From Sphingomonas sp. NFR04 (GTDB lineage Bacteria > Pseudomonadota > Alphaproteobacteria > Sphingomonadales > Sphingomonadaceae): 64,000 bases of DNA. Below the pieces are notes generated by a model. The model did no database searches, had not been told where the DNA came from, and worked only from the letters and a program-made list of their open reading frames with translations. The position numbers and the translations under genes were made by a program. Positions 35,775 to 45,568 of the stretch are shown here, piece after piece. The first letter of the stretch is position 1, and each line of letters begins with the position of its first letter. The DNA is taken from the NCBI RefSeq assembly GCF_900114095.1, contig NZ_FORV01000002.1, positions 434,001 to 498,000 on the forward strand. The letters are read 5' to 3'.

Positions 35775-37100
35775 CTAAGCCATTGGCCCGTCGCGCGGCA
35801 GGAGGATTTCGGCGCAGAGCCCTCCGCCCTCGCGGTTGGCCAGCCGGAAGCTGCCGCCCTCGGCTTCCGCGGCGCGCGCTACGATCGACAGGCCAAGCCC
35901 GAAGCCCACGGTGTCGCGGGAGCGTGCCGCGTCGAGCCGCACGAAGGGCTGCATGACGCGCTGGAGATCCGCTTCGGGAATGCCGGGCCCCTTGTCCTCG
36001 ACGCGGATTGCCACCGCACCGTCGACCGGCACCAGCCGGATGCAGCACTGGCCGGCGTAATGGACGGCGTTGTCGACGAGGTTGTTGAGCGCGCGCTTCA
36101 GCATCAGTGGGCGCAGGACATGCTCGAAATGGTCCGGGCCGTCATATTCGACATCACGGCCGTGATCGGCATTGTCGTCCGCGATGGTCGCGCACAGCAC
36201 CGCGAGGTCGACCCGCGCAGGCGTCTCCTTGTCGCCTTCGCCGCCGAGAAAGGCGAGCAGTGACGAAATCATCGCCTCCATCTCGGTGATGTCGGTCTCG
36301 ACCGCAGCGTGGACGTCGGGATCGGCGATGGCGTCGGCGCGCAGGCGTAGCCGGGCAAGCGGCGTGCGCATGTCGTGACCGACGGCTGCGAGCGCCTGGG
36401 TGCGATCGGCGATCAGCCGGTGGATGCGGTCCTGCATCCGGTTGAACGCGCTGATCACGCGGCGCAGCTCCTTGGGCCCGGCCTCCTCGACTTCAAGGAT
36501 GGTGCCGGTGCCGAAGCGATCGGCCGCCACCGCCAGCCGGCGCATCGGCAGCAGCATGCGCCGGAGCAGGATGCCGCTGATCAGGATCAGCGCCAGCGCC
36601 GGCGCCAGCGCCAGCAGTATCCGCGATAGGCCGAGATCGGCGGCATGGACATGCTCGCGCGTTCGGAAATACATCCAGCTGCCGTCGGGCATCGGCACCG
36701 CGCCAACGATCAGCGCCTTGCTCCCCTGCGAGGTGAGCCGCAGCCGCAGCCCGTTGGAGGCGAGCGTCGGCTCCCACAGCACTACCTGCTCGTACAGCCG
36801 ATCGAGATCGGGCTGCTCGCGCAGGCCGTTGGGCAGCTGCGGCATCCAGCGCACTTCATAGCGCGACGTGGTGAATTCGAGCGCCAGCTGCTCGCGCCGC
36901 GCGGGCGGCTGCTCGGCAAGCAGCTTGCGGGCGATCACCAGATGCTCGGCGAGGCGCCGCGCCTCGTCGTCGCGCACCGCGAACTGGCTGGCGCGCTCGT
37001 AGAGCAGAGTCGATACGGCGAATTCGATCAGGATGGTCAGCAGCAGGATCGCGAAGACCTGCCCGATCAGCCCGGAGGGACGCTTGAGAAACGCCCTCAA
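35775..37100 (-). CDS. Sensor histidine kinase of an OmpR-type two-component system
   Basis: A 441-residue EnvZ-like kinase. TM1 (about 12-32), a periplasmic loop of about 125 residues, TM2 (160-180), a HAMP region, a HisKA domain with the phosphorylated H242 (VGHDMRTPLAR), and a HATPase domain with N344 (LNNLVDNAVHYAG), VEDKGPGIP and GFGLGLSIV are all present. The start is a TTG at 37100 that overlaps the stop of the response regulator (TTGA); the frame is open further upstream only because it lies under the regulator gene. The signal is unknown. Confidence 0.9.
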   Translation of the reverse strand: MRAFLKRPSGLIGQVFAILLLTILIEFAVSTLLYERASQFAVRDDEARRLAEHLVIARKLLAEQPPARREQLALEFTTSRYEVRWMPQLPNGLREQPDLDRLYEQVVLWEPTLASNGLRLRLTSQGSKALIVGAVPMPDGSWMYFRTREHVHAADLGLSRILLALAPALALILISGILLRRMLLPMRRLAVAADRFGTGTILEVEEAGPKELRRVISAFNRMQDRIHRLIADRTQALAAVGHDMRTPLARLRLRADAIADPDVHAAVETDITEMEAMISSLLAFLGGEGDKETPARVDLAVLCATIADDNADHGRDVEYDGPDHFEHVLRPLMLKRALNNLVDNAVHYAGQCCIRLVPVDGAVAIRVEDKGPGIPEADLQRVMQPFVRLDAARSRDTVGFGLGLSIVARAAEAEGGSFRLANREGGGLCAEILLPRDGPMA

Positions 37101-37828
37101 CTGCGCGTCACGGGCACGTTGAGCGTGTAGCCGATGCCGCGCACGGTCACGATCGGCGCCTGGTGGCCGGCATCGGAGAGCTTGCGCCGCAGCCGGCTGA
37201 CCAGGACGTCGATGCTGCGATCCGAGCTGTCGCCCAACCGGGTGCGCGAGAGTTCGATCAGCCGCTCGCGCGAAATCACGCGGCCCGAATGGTCGCACAG
37301 CGTGACCAGCAGGTCGAATTCGGCCCCGGTCAGGTCGACCACTGCACCGGTCGGCGACAGCAGCTCGCGGCGCGGCAGGTTGACCGTCCAGCCGTCGAAC
37401 TGGATTTCGCCCTTGGGCCGCTCGGCGGCATCGCGCTCGCCAGCACCCCGGCGGAGTACCGCGCGCACCCGCGCGACCAGCTCGCGCGTGCCGAAGGGCT
37501 TGGGGAGATAATCGTCGGCGCCCAGCTCGAGCCCGACGACGCGATCGGTCTCGCTGCCCTTGGCCGAGATGAAGATGATCGGCACCGAGCTCTTCTGTCG
37601 GAGCGCGCGGCACAGATCGATGCCACTGGTGCCGGGAAGCATCACGTCGAGCAGCACCAGATCCACCGGCCCCTGTTCCAGCGCCAGCCACATCTCCGGC
37701 GCGGAGGAGGCCGGGCGCACCGTATAGCCGTTTTCCTGGAGCGCGCGGGCGGTCAGCGTGCGCAGCTGGGGATCATCCTCGACCAGTACGATCGTGGGGA
37801 GGCTCAGCGGGGGTTCACCTGCATACAT
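37097..37828 (-). CDS. OmpR-family response regulator
   Basis: A 243-residue DNA-binding response regulator. The receiver domain has the acidic pocket EDD (17-19), the phosphorylated D61 (LVLLDVMLPG) and K110 (YLPKPFG). The C-terminal winged helix (about 140-238) ends with VRGIGYTLNVP, typical of the OmpR group. It is translated before its kinase, with stop and start overlapping. The regulated genes are not known; the neighbouring carbonic anhydrase operon is downstream on the same strand. Confidence 0.95.
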   Translation of the reverse strand: MYAGEPPLSLPTIVLVEDDPQLRTLTARALQENGYTVRPASSAPEMWLALEQGPVDLVLLDVMLPGTSGIDLCRALRQKSSVPIIFISAKGSETDRVVGLELGADDYLPKPFGTRELVARVRAVLRRGAGERDAAERPKGEIQFDGWTVNLPRRELLSPTGAVVDLTGAEFDLLVTLCDHSGRVISRERLIELSRTRLGDSSDRSIDVLVSRLRRKLSDAGHQAPIVTVRGIGYTLNVPVTRS

Positions 37829-37953
37829 CGCGCAGAAATCTAGGGACGGCGGTCCGGAGGGTCAACGTCGCCCCGCCGCATTGCGGCGTGACGGGGGTCA
37901 CGCGCAGCGCGTTTCGGGGGCGATACAAGGCGCCATATCGTGGGGAAATTATC

Positions 37954-38412
37954 ATGCAGATGCCGCGCCTCCATCGTTCCGTCCTGCCCGGTCGCGCGCG
38001 TGCGAATCGCGGCGCGCTTGCGGCCATCGAGCTCGAAGGCCTGAGCCAGACTATGGCCCCATCCCGCGATGATTCGGCGTTCGGTCCGCGCCATCTGCTC
38101 GCCGCGCTCGACGGCCTTTCGGCAGCAGTGATCGAGGCGACCGGAAGCTGGGCGTTTCTCACTGCCGAGCGGATCCAGCTGATCGACGCGGCCCACAAGC
38201 TCGCCTGGCTGCTGGTCCGCGTGAACCGCAGCGAGGCGGTGATCGCCCGCGCCGCCGATCTCGCCGGCACCACCCGCGCCATCGCCTCCGCCACCTACAG
38301 GCTGCGCGCGGTGCAGGAACTGGGCGAAGGCGCCGATGCGATCCAGCCGCTGTTCGACCTGATCGTCCGCATCGACCAGCTGCTGCCACGGACCGCCCAG
38401 CTCTACCAATAA
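37954..38412 (+). CDS. Hypothetical helical protein
   Basis: A protein of about 152 residues, predicted mostly helical, with a basic N-terminus (RLHRSVLPGRARANR) and no signal peptide or TM segment. No family was recognised. TGGGGAAATTATC precedes the ATG at 37954; a second ATG two codons on is possible. It stands between the divergent two-component system and the cobalamin riboswitch and ends some 50 bases before the riboswitch. No functional link to either side is visible. Confidence 0.6.
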   Translation: MQMPRLHRSVLPGRARANRGALAAIELEGLSQTMAPSRDDSAFGPRHLLAALDGLSAAVIEATGSWAFLTAERIQLIDAAHKLAWLLVRVNRSEAVIARAADLAGTTRAIASATYRLRAVQELGEGADAIQPLFDLIVRIDQLLPRTAQLYQ

Positions 38413-38465
38413 GAGCGCGCGCGGCGCTGGCATATCGCCGGCAGCGCGGCTAGAGGGACGGCGAA

Positions 38466-38656
38466 GGTTCTACCTTCGAACCCATGCCGGTGCCCGCTTG
38501 CGGGCGAGAAGGGAATGCGGTGCGGGCGCCTCGGCGTCCAAGGCCGCAGCTGCCCCTGCAACTGTAAGCGGAGAGCGGCCGGGCACTGGCCATTGGGAGC
38601 AATCCCGAGAAGGCGCCCCCACCGCAATGACCCGCGAGCCAGGAGACCTGCCGGCA
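38466..38656 (+). ncRNA. Cobalamin (adenosylcobalamin) riboswitch
   Basis: All the main landmarks of the B12 aptamer occur in order: GGTTCTACCTTCGAACCC, GAGAAGGGAATGCGGTGCG, the core GCTGCCCCTGCAACTGTAAG, and the closing B12 box GAGCCAGGAGACCTGCC at about 38636-38652. It precedes the seven-gene cob cluster, so cobalamin should turn the cluster down. The remaining 165 bases before cobT presumably hold the expression platform; I could not define the switching hairpin. The gap from 38413 to 38823 holds no convincing gene. Confidence 0.93.
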
Positions 38657-38823
38657 CGGGGTCGCTCACGCCTGGTCCAGGGTGCGGCCGCGGCGCGGAA
38701 TCCTCCGTTCGAGCGACAAGAACATACCGGGCGCGCCATCGTGCGTCCGGTCGATTGTCATTGCAGGAACGGGGCGACGGACGTGCACATCCATTCTATC
38801 CTCACGCGCAGCACTGGCGCGGC

Positions 38824-39840
38824 ATGATCGATCTTTCGAGCGTCGCCGCCTTCGATCGCGCGCTGGCCTCGCTGCCGGCAGCCGACCCCGTAGCCGCCGA
38901 TGCCGCGAGGAAACGCCAGCAGCAGCTCACCAAGCCGCCGGGCTCGCTGGGGAAGCTCGAGGACCTCGCCATCTTCCTCGCCGGCTGGCAGGGCCGCGAG
39001 CGCCCCTCGATGGACGCCGCGCGCGCGGTGATCTTCGCCGGCAACCACGGCGTCGCCGCGCAGGGTGTCAGCGCCTTTCCGCCCGAGGTGACCGCGCAGA
39101 TGGTCGCCAATTTCGCGGCGGGTGGTGCGGCGATCAATGCGCTGACCGGCGTGATCGGGATGCGGCTCGACGTCGTCGCGCTCGATCTCGACCGCCCCAC
39201 CCGCGATTTCACCACCGGCCCGGCCATGGACGAGGCAGAGTGCCTCAATGCGCTTCGGCAAGGCGCTGCTGTGGTAACCGCCGATACCGACCTGCTGCTG
39301 CTCGGCGAGATGGGCATCGCCAACTCGACTGCGGCAGCGGCTTTGTGCCTGCGCAGCTTCGGGGGCACACCGGCGGACTGGGTGGGCCCCGGCACCGGGC
39401 TCGACGCGCATGGCGTCGGCCGCAAGGGCGCGGTGATCGCCCGCGCGATCGAGCTTCATGCGGAGGCGCCGCACACGCCGTTCGAAACGCTGCGGCGGCT
39501 GGGCGGCCGCGAACTGGCGGCGATCGCGGGGGCGGTGCTCGCCGCGCGCCATGCGGGCGTGCCGGTGCTGCTCGACGGCTTCATCTGCTGCGCGTCGCTC
39601 GCGCCGCTGGCCGCGGCCGCGCCCGCGATCATCGACCACTGCATCGCCGGCCATTGCTCGGCCGAGCCCGGCCATGCGCGGCTGCTGGCGCGGCTGGGGC
39701 TGGAGCCGCTGCTCCGCCTAGACATGCGGCTGGGCGAAGGCAGCGGCGCAGCGGTGGCGGCGGCGGTGCTGCGCTCGGCGCTCGCCGCGCATAACGGCAT
39801 GGCGACCTTCGCCGAGGCAGGCGTCGCGGGCGGCGCATGA
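38824..39840 (+). CDS. cobT: Nicotinate-nucleotide--dimethylbenzimidazole phosphoribosyltransferase
   Basis: Makes alpha-ribazole phosphate from dimethylbenzimidazole and nicotinate mononucleotide for the lower ligand of cobalamin. It has 338 residues. Typical segments are KPPGSLGKLEDLAIFLAGWQ, IFAGNHGVAAQGVSAFP, GEMGIANSTAAAAL and, at the end, LRLGEGSGAA-like RLGEGSGAAVAAAVLRSA. The start at 38824 fits the family N-terminus. It is the first gene under the cobalamin riboswitch and overlaps the next gene by 4 bases. Confidence 0.96.
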   Translation: MIDLSSVAAFDRALASLPAADPVAADAARKRQQQLTKPPGSLGKLEDLAIFLAGWQGRERPSMDAARAVIFAGNHGVAAQGVSAFPPEVTAQMVANFAAGGAAINALTGVIGMRLDVVALDLDRPTRDFTTGPAMDEAECLNALRQGAAVVTADTDLLLLGEMGIANSTAAAALCLRSFGGTPADWVGPGTGLDAHGVGRKGAVIARAIELHAEAPHTPFETLRRLGGRELAAIAGAVLAARHAGVPVLLDGFICCASLAPLAAAAPAIIDHCIAGHCSAEPGHARLLARLGLEPLLRLDMRLGEGSGAAVAAAVLRSALAAHNGMATFAEAGVAGGA

Positions 39841-40403
39841 GCGGCATCGTCCTCCACCTCCTGCGCCACGGCATCACCGAGGCCGAAGGTCGGCTGATCG
39901 GCCGCACCGATGCGCAGCCGCTCGCGGAGGGTGTGGAGGCTTGCGTTGCGCGTGCGGCGGGGCTGGCGGTGGAGACGGTGCTGCACTCGGGTCTCGCCCG
40001 CAGCGCGGTGCCCGCACGGCCCATCGCCGACGCGATGGCCCTGGAAGCGCGCGAAGACGCCCGCTGGCGCGAACTCGATTTCGGCGCGTGGGACGGGTTG
40101 TCCTTCGACGCGATCGACGCCGACGCGCTTGCCGCATTCCAGGCCGAGCCGGCCCGGCATACTCCGCCGGGCGGCGAAACCTGGCCGGCGCTCGTCGCGC
40201 GGGTCGACGAAGCGCTCGGCACGATCGATCGCCCGACGCTCGTCGTCACCCATGGCGGCGCGATGCGGGCGGCACTCGCCAGCCTGTGCGCCCTCGACTT
40301 TCCCCAACTCTGGAACATCGCCCTGCCCCATGCCGCGCTGCTGAGCCTGCGCGTCTGGCCCGGCACCCCGCGCGTCGGCCAGATCATCGGACTCGTGACA
40401 TGA
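39837..40403 (+). CDS. cobC: Histidine phosphatase, probable alpha-ribazole phosphatase
   Basis: A 188-residue phosphoglycerate-mutase-type phosphatase. The RHG motif LLRHGITEAEGRLIGRTD carries the phosphorylated histidine, and VVTHGGAMRAALA the second one. ELDFGAWDGLSFDAI is also typical. Family membership alone does not give the substrate, but its place between cobT and cobS argues strongly for dephosphorylation of alpha-ribazole phosphate. Both gene ends overlap their neighbours by 4 bases. Confidence 0.9.
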   Translation: MSGIVLHLLRHGITEAEGRLIGRTDAQPLAEGVEACVARAAGLAVETVLHSGLARSAVPARPIADAMALEAREDARWRELDFGAWDGLSFDAIDADALAAFQAEPARHTPPGGETWPALVARVDEALGTIDRPTLVVTHGGAMRAALASLCALDFPQLWNIALPHAALLSLRVWPGTPRVGQIIGLVT

Positions 40404-41122
40404 AAGAATTCGTCCTCGCCCTCCAGTTCCTGACCCGCCTGCCGCTGCCCGCCATCAAGGCCGACGACGCCACGTTCGTCCGCTCGATGCGCTGGTTCCC
40501 CGCGGCAGGGCTGGTCGTCGGGTTGGTCCTGCTGGTCGGCTTGTGGCTCGGCAACCTGCTCGATCCCTGGACGGGCGCACTGTTCGGTCTGGCGGCGTGG
40601 GTGGGCATCACCGGCGCGCTGCACCTCGACGGGCTCGCCGACCTCGCCGATGCGAGCGGGGCGCTGCACAAGGGGCGCGAGCGGCTGCGCGAGGTGCTCG
40701 CCGACCCGCATGTCGGCAGCTTCGGCGTCGTGGCGATCGGGCTGCAATTGCTCGCCAAGCTGGTGCTGCTCCACGCGCTATTGGCGAGCCCCGGCTGGTG
40801 GACCATCCTGTTCGTGCCCGCCGCCGCGCGGTTCGGGCCATTGGTATGGACCCGCTGGCTACCGCCGCTGCACGAGGGGCTGGCCAGCCGCTTCCGCAAC
40901 GCCGTCCGCCCCGCCGACCTGATCGTCTGGCTGGTGCTGCTCGCCTTCGCCGCGGCGCTTGCCGCACCGGCACTGATTGCCGCGCCGCTGCTGATCGCCG
41001 CCTGGGGCTGGCGGGTCCAGCGCCTGCTCGGCGGCATTTCGGGGGATGGGCACGGCGCGGGCATCGAACTGGTCGAGACCGGCCTGTTGCTGGCGCTGGT
41101 GATCGCGCCGCATCTCCTGTGA
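40400..41122 (+). CDS. cobS: Adenosylcobinamide-GDP ribazoletransferase (cobalamin synthase)
   Basis: Integral membrane enzyme that joins adenosylcobinamide-GDP and alpha-ribazole to form cobalamin. It has 240 residues with several TM helices. The signatures are ALQFLTRLPLPA, RSMRWFPAAGL, the metal-binding GALHLDGLADLADA and RLLGGISGDGHGA. The ATG overlaps the cobC stop, and the cobS stop overlaps the GTG of the next gene. Confidence 0.95.
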   Translation: MKEFVLALQFLTRLPLPAIKADDATFVRSMRWFPAAGLVVGLVLLVGLWLGNLLDPWTGALFGLAAWVGITGALHLDGLADLADASGALHKGRERLREVLADPHVGSFGVVAIGLQLLAKLVLLHALLASPGWWTILFVPAAARFGPLVWTRWLPPLHEGLASRFRNAVRPADLIVWLVLLAFAAALAAPALIAAPLLIAAWGWRVQRLLGGISGDGHGAGIELVETGLLLALVIAPHLL

Positions 41123-42096
41123 GCGATCCGCTGCTCCACCATGGCGGCAACCTCGCCGCCGCCCGCGCGCGGTTCGGCGACGGGACCTGGCTCGACCTTT
41201 CTACCGGCATCAACCCGGTGCCGTGGCGGGTGCCTGAGGACCTCGCAGTCGACCTCGGCCCGTTGCCCGATCCGTCGCTGCTGGCCGATCTCGAAGCGGC
41301 GGCGGCCGCTCATTTCGGCGTGGCGCCGGACCATGTCTGCGCCATCCCCGGGAGCGAAATGGGGCTGCGGCTGCTGGGCCCGGTGCTGGGCGGCCGCGCC
41401 TGCCATCATGTGCCGGGCTATCGCACGCACGGCGCAGCCTTCGCCGACAGCCTGCCGCTGACCACCGACACCCCCGTGCCGGGCGACGCGGCGCTGCTCC
41501 TCGCCAACCCGAACAACCCCTGCGGCACCCTGCGCGACCGGGCTGCGCTGGAGGCGCTGCTGGCCGAGCGCACCGCCGCGGGTGGATGGCTGATCGTCGA
41601 CGAAGCCTTTGCCGATGCGCACCCGGAGGCGAGCATCGCACCGCTGGTGGACGACGCGCGGAAGCTGATCGTCTTCCGCTCGTTCGGCAAATTCTTTGGG
41701 CTCGCCGGGCTTCGGCTCGGCTTCGTCCTTGCCCCGCGCCCGGTCCTCGCCCGCTATCGCGCGCTGCTCGGCGACTGGCCGATCGACGCGACGGCGCTGG
41801 CAATCGGCACCCGCGCCTATCGCGACCGGGCGTGGATCGATGCAACGCGGACTTCGCTTGCAGACCGAGCGGCGACCTTCGACCGACTGCTCGAAACGCA
41901 CGGCCTCTCGCCCGAGGGGCAGTCGCCGCTGTTCCGGCTGGTAGCCCACCCCGACGCCGCAGCGATCTTCGAGCGACTGGCCCGCGCGCACATCCTCGTC
42001 CGGCCGTTCGACTATGCGCGGCACTGGCTACGCTTCGGCGTCCCCGCCGACGACGCAGCGCTGGACCGTGTCGACCGGGCACTCCGCCATGGCTGA
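41119..42096 (+). CDS. cobD: Threonine-phosphate decarboxylase-like aminotransferase
   Basis: A PLP enzyme of 325 residues, fold type I. The family start HHGGNLAAARARFGD and LDLSTGINPVPWRVP is typical of CobD (CobC in the aerobic nomenclature), which makes aminopropanol phosphate for the cobinamide side chain. The PLP lysine is in SFGKFFGLAGLRLGF, with NPNNPCGTL and IVDEAFAD upstream. It starts with GTG in a GTGA overlap. The next gene starts 8 bases before its end. Confidence 0.92.
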   Translation: MSDPLLHHGGNLAAARARFGDGTWLDLSTGINPVPWRVPEDLAVDLGPLPDPSLLADLEAAAAAHFGVAPDHVCAIPGSEMGLRLLGPVLGGRACHHVPGYRTHGAAFADSLPLTTDTPVPGDAALLLANPNNPCGTLRDRAALEALLAERTAAGGWLIVDEAFADAHPEASIAPLVDDARKLIVFRSFGKFFGLAGLRLGFVLAPRPVLARYRALLGDWPIDATALAIGTRAYRDRAWIDATRTSLADRAATFDRLLETHGLSPEGQSPLFRLVAHPDAAAIFERLARAHILVRPFDYARHWLRFGVPADDAALDRVDRALRHG

Positions 42097-43021
42097 GCCG
42101 GTCGCGCTCGCCGCGCTGGCGCTGGAGGCGGCGGCCGGCTGGCCGGCCTGGCTCTATGCGCGGATCGGACACCCGGTCGGCGCCTTCGCGCGGCTGATCG
42201 CCACTTGCGAGCGCCGCTGGAACCGGCCCGAGGCTCCGGAGCAGCGCCGCCGGCTGCTCGGCGTCGTGACGGTGTTGCTCCTCCTGTTGGTCGCGATTGG
42301 GGCCGGCCTCGCGATCAACGCCGTGGCGGCGCATTCCTCCTTCGGTTGGCTGGTGCTGGTCGTCGCGGCGTTTCCCGGCCTCGCCCAGCACAGCCTCTAT
42401 GTCCATGTTCGCCCCGTCGCGGCAGCATTGGCGCGCGGCGACGTGGCAACAGCGCGCACGGCAGTCGGTTATATCGTCGGCCGCGATACTGCAGGGCTCG
42501 ATGCTCCGAGCGTTGGCCGGGCCGCGATCGAAAGTCTCGCCGAGAGCTTCTGCGACGGCATCGTCGCGCCCCTCTTCTGGCTGCTCGTCGCCGGTCTGCC
42601 GGGCCTGTGGGCATACAAGGCGATCAACTCCGCCGACAGCCTGATCGGCCACCGCGAGCCGCGCTGGCGCGCCTTTGGCTGGGCGGCGGCGCGAACCGAC
42701 GACCTGCTCAATCTGCTGCCTGCCAGACTGTCCGGGGTACTGCTCTGCCTCGCCGGTGGGCGCGGATGGCGGACGCTGTGGCGCGACGCCGGCAAGCACG
42801 CCTCGCCCAACGCCGGCTGGCCCGAAGCGGCAATGGCCGGGGCGCTGCGCCTGCGGCTGGCGGGACCCATCTCCTATGACGGCGTGGTCGCCGACAAGCC
42901 GTGGATCGGCGACGGCCGGGGCGAGGCGACCGCGCACGACATCCACCGCGCGCTCGCCCTCTATGTCCGCGCCTGCGGGCTGCTATGGATCCTCGCGGGA
43001 GGGATCGCATGGCTGCGCTGA
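42089..43021 (+). CDS. cbiB: Adenosylcobinamide-phosphate synthase
   Basis: Membrane enzyme that attaches aminopropanol (phosphate) to cobyric acid. It has 310 residues with four or five TM segments. Typical parts are [20 protein letters not shown] near the start, [43 protein letters not shown] and [17 protein letters not shown]. It overlaps the genes on both sides by 8 and 13 bases, and sits next to the enzyme that makes its side-chain substrate. Confidence 0.95.
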   Translation: MAEPVALAALALEAAAGWPAWLYARIGHPVGAFARLIATCERRWNRPEAPEQRRRLLGVVTVLLLLLVAIGAGLAINAVAAHSSFGWLVLVVAAFPGLAQHSLYVHVRPVAAALARGDVATARTAVGYIVGRDTAGLDAPSVGRAAIESLAESFCDGIVAPLFWLLVAGLPGLWAYKAINSADSLIGHREPRWRAFGWAAARTDDLLNLLPARLSGVLLCLAGGRGWRTLWRDAGKHASPNAGWPEAAMAGALRLRLAGPISYDGVVADKPWIGDGRGEATAHDIHRALALYVRACGLLWILAGGIAWLR

Positions 43022-44466
43022 TGCTGCAGGGGACCGGCTCGGACGTCGGCAAGTCGGTGCTCGTCGCCGGGCTTTGCCGCGCGGTCGTTAATCGGGGCCT
43101 CCGCGTCCGGCCGTTCAAGCCGCAGAACATGTCGAACAACGCCGCGGTGACCGAGGATGGCGGCGAGATCGGCCGCGCCCAGGCGCTCCAGGCGCTCGCC
43201 TGCCGGGTGGCGCCGCATACCGACATGAACCCGGTGCTGCTCAAGCCCGAGGCCGATCGCACCTCGCAACTGGTGGTGCACGGCAAGGTGCGCGGCACGC
43301 TCCATGCCGGCAACTATCGCGAGGCACGCAAGGCGCTACTCGGCGAGGTGCTGACCAGCTATCGCCGCCTCGCCGCCAACTGCGACCTGGTGCTGGTGGA
43401 AGGCGCCGGCTCGCCCGCCGAGATCAACCTGCGTGCAGGCGACATCGCCAATATGGGGTTCGCGCGCGCCGCGAACGTGCCCGTGATCCTGGTCGGCGAC
43501 ATCGACCGCGGCGGGGTGATCGCGGCGGTAGTCGGCACCCGCGCGGTGCTCAATCCCGAGGATGCCGCGATGATCCGGGGCTTCCTGATCAACAAGTTCC
43601 GCGGCGATCCTGCGCTTTTCTCTGATGGCTATGCGCAGATCGAAGAGCGCTCCGGCTGGCGCGGCTATGGCCTGATCCCCTGGCTGCGCGACGCATCGCG
43701 GCTGCCGAGCGAGGATGCGGTGGTGCTCGAGCGCAACCTGAAGGCGGAGGGCGGACGCATGCTGATCGCCTGCCCGATGCTGCCCCGAATCGCCAATTTC
43801 GACGATCTCGATCCGCTCAAGCTCGAACCCGGCGTCACGCTCGCGATGATCCCGCCGGGCAAGCCGCTGCCCGGCGACGCGGCGCTCGTCATCCTGCCGG
43901 GCTCCAAAGCGACCATCGCCGATCTCGCTGCCTTGCGCGAACAAGGCTGGGACATCGACCTGATCGCCCATCACCGTCGCGGCGGCGCGATCCTCGGCAT
44001 CTGCGGCGGCTACCAGATCCTCGGTCGCACCATCGCCGACCCGCACGGGATCGAAGGCCCGGCCGGCAGTGCCCCAGGGCTCGGCCTGCTCGACGTGGAT
44101 ACCGAACTCACCCGCGAGAAGGCGCTGCGCCCGGCACAGGGCACCGTGCTCGGCGCCGAGATCCGCGGATACGAGATGCACATGGGCGTCACCACCGGCC
44201 CGGACACCGCCCAGCCCTTCGCGACGCTCGATAGCGGCTCGGACGGCGCCATCGCGCAGGACGGCCGCGTACTCGGTACCTATCTCCACGGCCTGTTCGC
44301 CAGCACCGAACTACGGCGCACACTGCTGGCGCGGATCGGCATCGCCTCGACCGGCATCGACTATGCCGCTTCGGTCGATGCGGCGCTCGATGCGATCGCG
44401 GCCGAGCTGGAAACCCATGTCGACATCCCCGCGCTGATCGCGCTCGCCCAGGAAGCCTCCGCATGA
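43009..44466 (+). CDS. cobQ: Cobyric acid synthase
   Basis: ATP- and glutamine-dependent amidation of adenosylcobyrinic diamide at four positions, 485 residues. The N-terminal ATPase has [20 protein letters not shown] and [20 protein letters not shown]. The C-terminal amidotransferase has the nucleophilic Cys in [15 protein letters not shown] and a histidine in [11 protein letters not shown]. The start is either ATG 43009 or ATG 43021; the latter forms a TGATG overlap with cbiB and would give the commoner [11 protein letters not shown] start. Confidence 0.95.
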   Translation: MAALMLQGTGSDVGKSVLVAGLCRAVVNRGLRVRPFKPQNMSNNAAVTEDGGEIGRAQALQALACRVAPHTDMNPVLLKPEADRTSQLVVHGKVRGTLHAGNYREARKALLGEVLTSYRRLAANCDLVLVEGAGSPAEINLRAGDIANMGFARAANVPVILVGDIDRGGVIAAVVGTRAVLNPEDAAMIRGFLINKFRGDPALFSDGYAQIEERSGWRGYGLIPWLRDASRLPSEDAVVLERNLKAEGGRMLIACPMLPRIANFDDLDPLKLEPGVTLAMIPPGKPLPGDAALVILPGSKATIADLAALREQGWDIDLIAHHRRGGAILGICGGYQILGRTIADPHGIEGPAGSAPGLGLLDVDTELTREKALRPAQGTVLGAEIRGYEMHMGVTTGPDTAQPFATLDSGSDGAIAQDGRVLGTYLHGLFASTELRRTLLARIGIASTGIDYAASVDAALDAIAAELETHVDIPALIALAQEASA

Positions 44467-44969
44467 CCAGCTTGTTCGTTCTCGGCGGCGCCCGTTCGGG
44501 CAAGAGCCGCTATGCCCAGACCCGCGCCGAGTCCCTCCCCGGTGAGCTGCTCTATCTCGCCACCGCCCAAGCGTTCGACGCGGAAATGGAGGAGCGCATC
44601 GCGCACCATCAGGCCGATCGCGGTCCGCGCTGGTCGACACTCGACGTGCCGCTCGATCTGCCCGCCGCGATCCTTGCCAATGCGGCGATCGAGCGCGTGT
44701 TGCTGGTCGACTGTCTCACGCTCTGGACCTCGAACCTGATGTTCGCCGAACGCGACCTCGATGCGGAGACCGAAGCCCTAGCTTCCGCGGTGACGCAGGC
44801 GGCAGGGCCGGTAGTCCTCGTGGCCAACGAAGTCGGCCTCGGCATTGTGCCCGACAACGCCCTCGCCCGCCGCTTTCGAGACGCCGCCGGGCGGATCAAC
44901 CAGGCGATCGCCGCGGCAGCGGACGAAGTGCAGTTCATCGCGGCAGGTCTTCCACTGCGGATGAAATAG
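44463..44969 (+). CDS. cobU: Adenosylcobinamide kinase / phosphate guanylyltransferase
   Basis: Bifunctional enzyme that phosphorylates adenosylcobinamide and activates it with GTP. It has 168 residues, the standard length. The P-loop is [12 protein letters not shown] (8-19). [33 protein letters not shown] and [19 protein letters not shown] are family signatures. It is the last gene of the riboswitch-controlled cluster, with a 4-base overlap with cobQ. The corrin ring-building genes are not in this window. Confidence 0.96.
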   Translation: MTSLFVLGGARSGKSRYAQTRAESLPGELLYLATAQAFDAEMEERIAHHQADRGPRWSTLDVPLDLPAAILANAAIERVLLVDCLTLWTSNLMFAERDLDAETEALASAVTQAAGPVVLVANEVGLGIVPDNALARRFRDAAGRINQAIAAAADEVQFIAAGLPLRMK

Positions 44970-45087
44970 GCGGCAGTTGACGTATCTGGAGCGGCAACGC
45001 GCTGCGCGTGCTGCAGGCTGCGGAGGATTGGGGGCCGCGCGTCGCGGATAAAAATGGCGCGGCATACGAGCGGAGAGCTTGACCAAT

Positions 45088-45107
45088 TTAGTTAGCGTCC
45101 TAACTAA
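45088..45107. promoter_or_regulatory. Perfect palindromic operator before the MarR gene
   Basis: TTAGTTAG (45088-45095), CGTC, CTAACTAA (45100-45107) is an exact inverted repeat 8 bases before the MarR start codon. A -35-like TTGACC is at 45079-45084, so the palindrome would cover the spacer and -10. It is a very likely autoregulatory site for the following regulator and its efflux operon. Confidence 0.85.
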
Positions 45108-45115
45108 CGCCCCTC

Positions 45116-45568
45116 ATGGCCGATCGGCAATCCCTGGAGCGCGCGCTTGCGACGCGCATGAACCCCGTGTCGCGGGCGTGGCAGCGGCTTGCCGATGCGG
45201 CGCTGGCGTCGCTCGACATTTCCAGCTCGACCGGCTGGCCGCTCGTCTATCTTCAGCGGCTCGGCGAGAACACGCGGCAGGCGGACCTCGCCCGCGCAGT
45301 CGGGGTGACCGAAGCCTCGCTGGTCCGGACGCTCCACGCACTGGAGGATGCCGGCCTTGTCGAGCGCATCGCCGACCCGCGCGATCGCCGCGCCAACACC
45401 CTGCGACTGACAAATTCGGGCGTTTCGCTTGCGTCACGGATCGACACGCGGCTCGCCGCGTTGCGCAGCGAGTTGCTCGATGGGGTGAGTGACGAAGCGC
45501 TGGAGACGACCTTGGCGGTACTCGATCATCTGGCGGCGCGCCTTGCCGAACGGCGGCCGCAGCCATGA
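45116..45568 (+). CDS. MarR-family repressor of the efflux operon
   Basis: A 150-residue winged-helix regulator of the SlyA/MarR type. The recognition region is NTRQADLARAVGVTEASLVR, and the wing includes ERIADPRDRRANTLRLT. It overlaps the FUSC gene by 4 bases and lies right after a perfect palindrome. In related loci such regulators are released by phenolic or other aromatic acids and control an AaeXAB-type exporter. The ligand here is inferred. Confidence 0.92.
   Translation: MADRQSLERALATRMNPVSRAWQRLADAALASLDISSSTGWPLVYLQRLGENTRQADLARAVGVTEASLVRTLHALEDAGLVERIADPRDRRANTLRLTNSGVSLASRIDTRLAALRSELLDGVSDEALETTLAVLDHLAARLAERRPQP

Noticed and set aside
35775..37691. A 638-codon frame covering the histidine kinase and much of the response regulator
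   Set aside because: Only the part up to 37100 is kinase; the rest is an off-frame reading of the response regulator.
38783..38827. A 14-codon GTG-started frame ending in the cobT start (HIHSILTRSTGAA)
   Set aside because: Too short to support, no clear ribosome-binding site; more likely part of the riboswitch expression platform.
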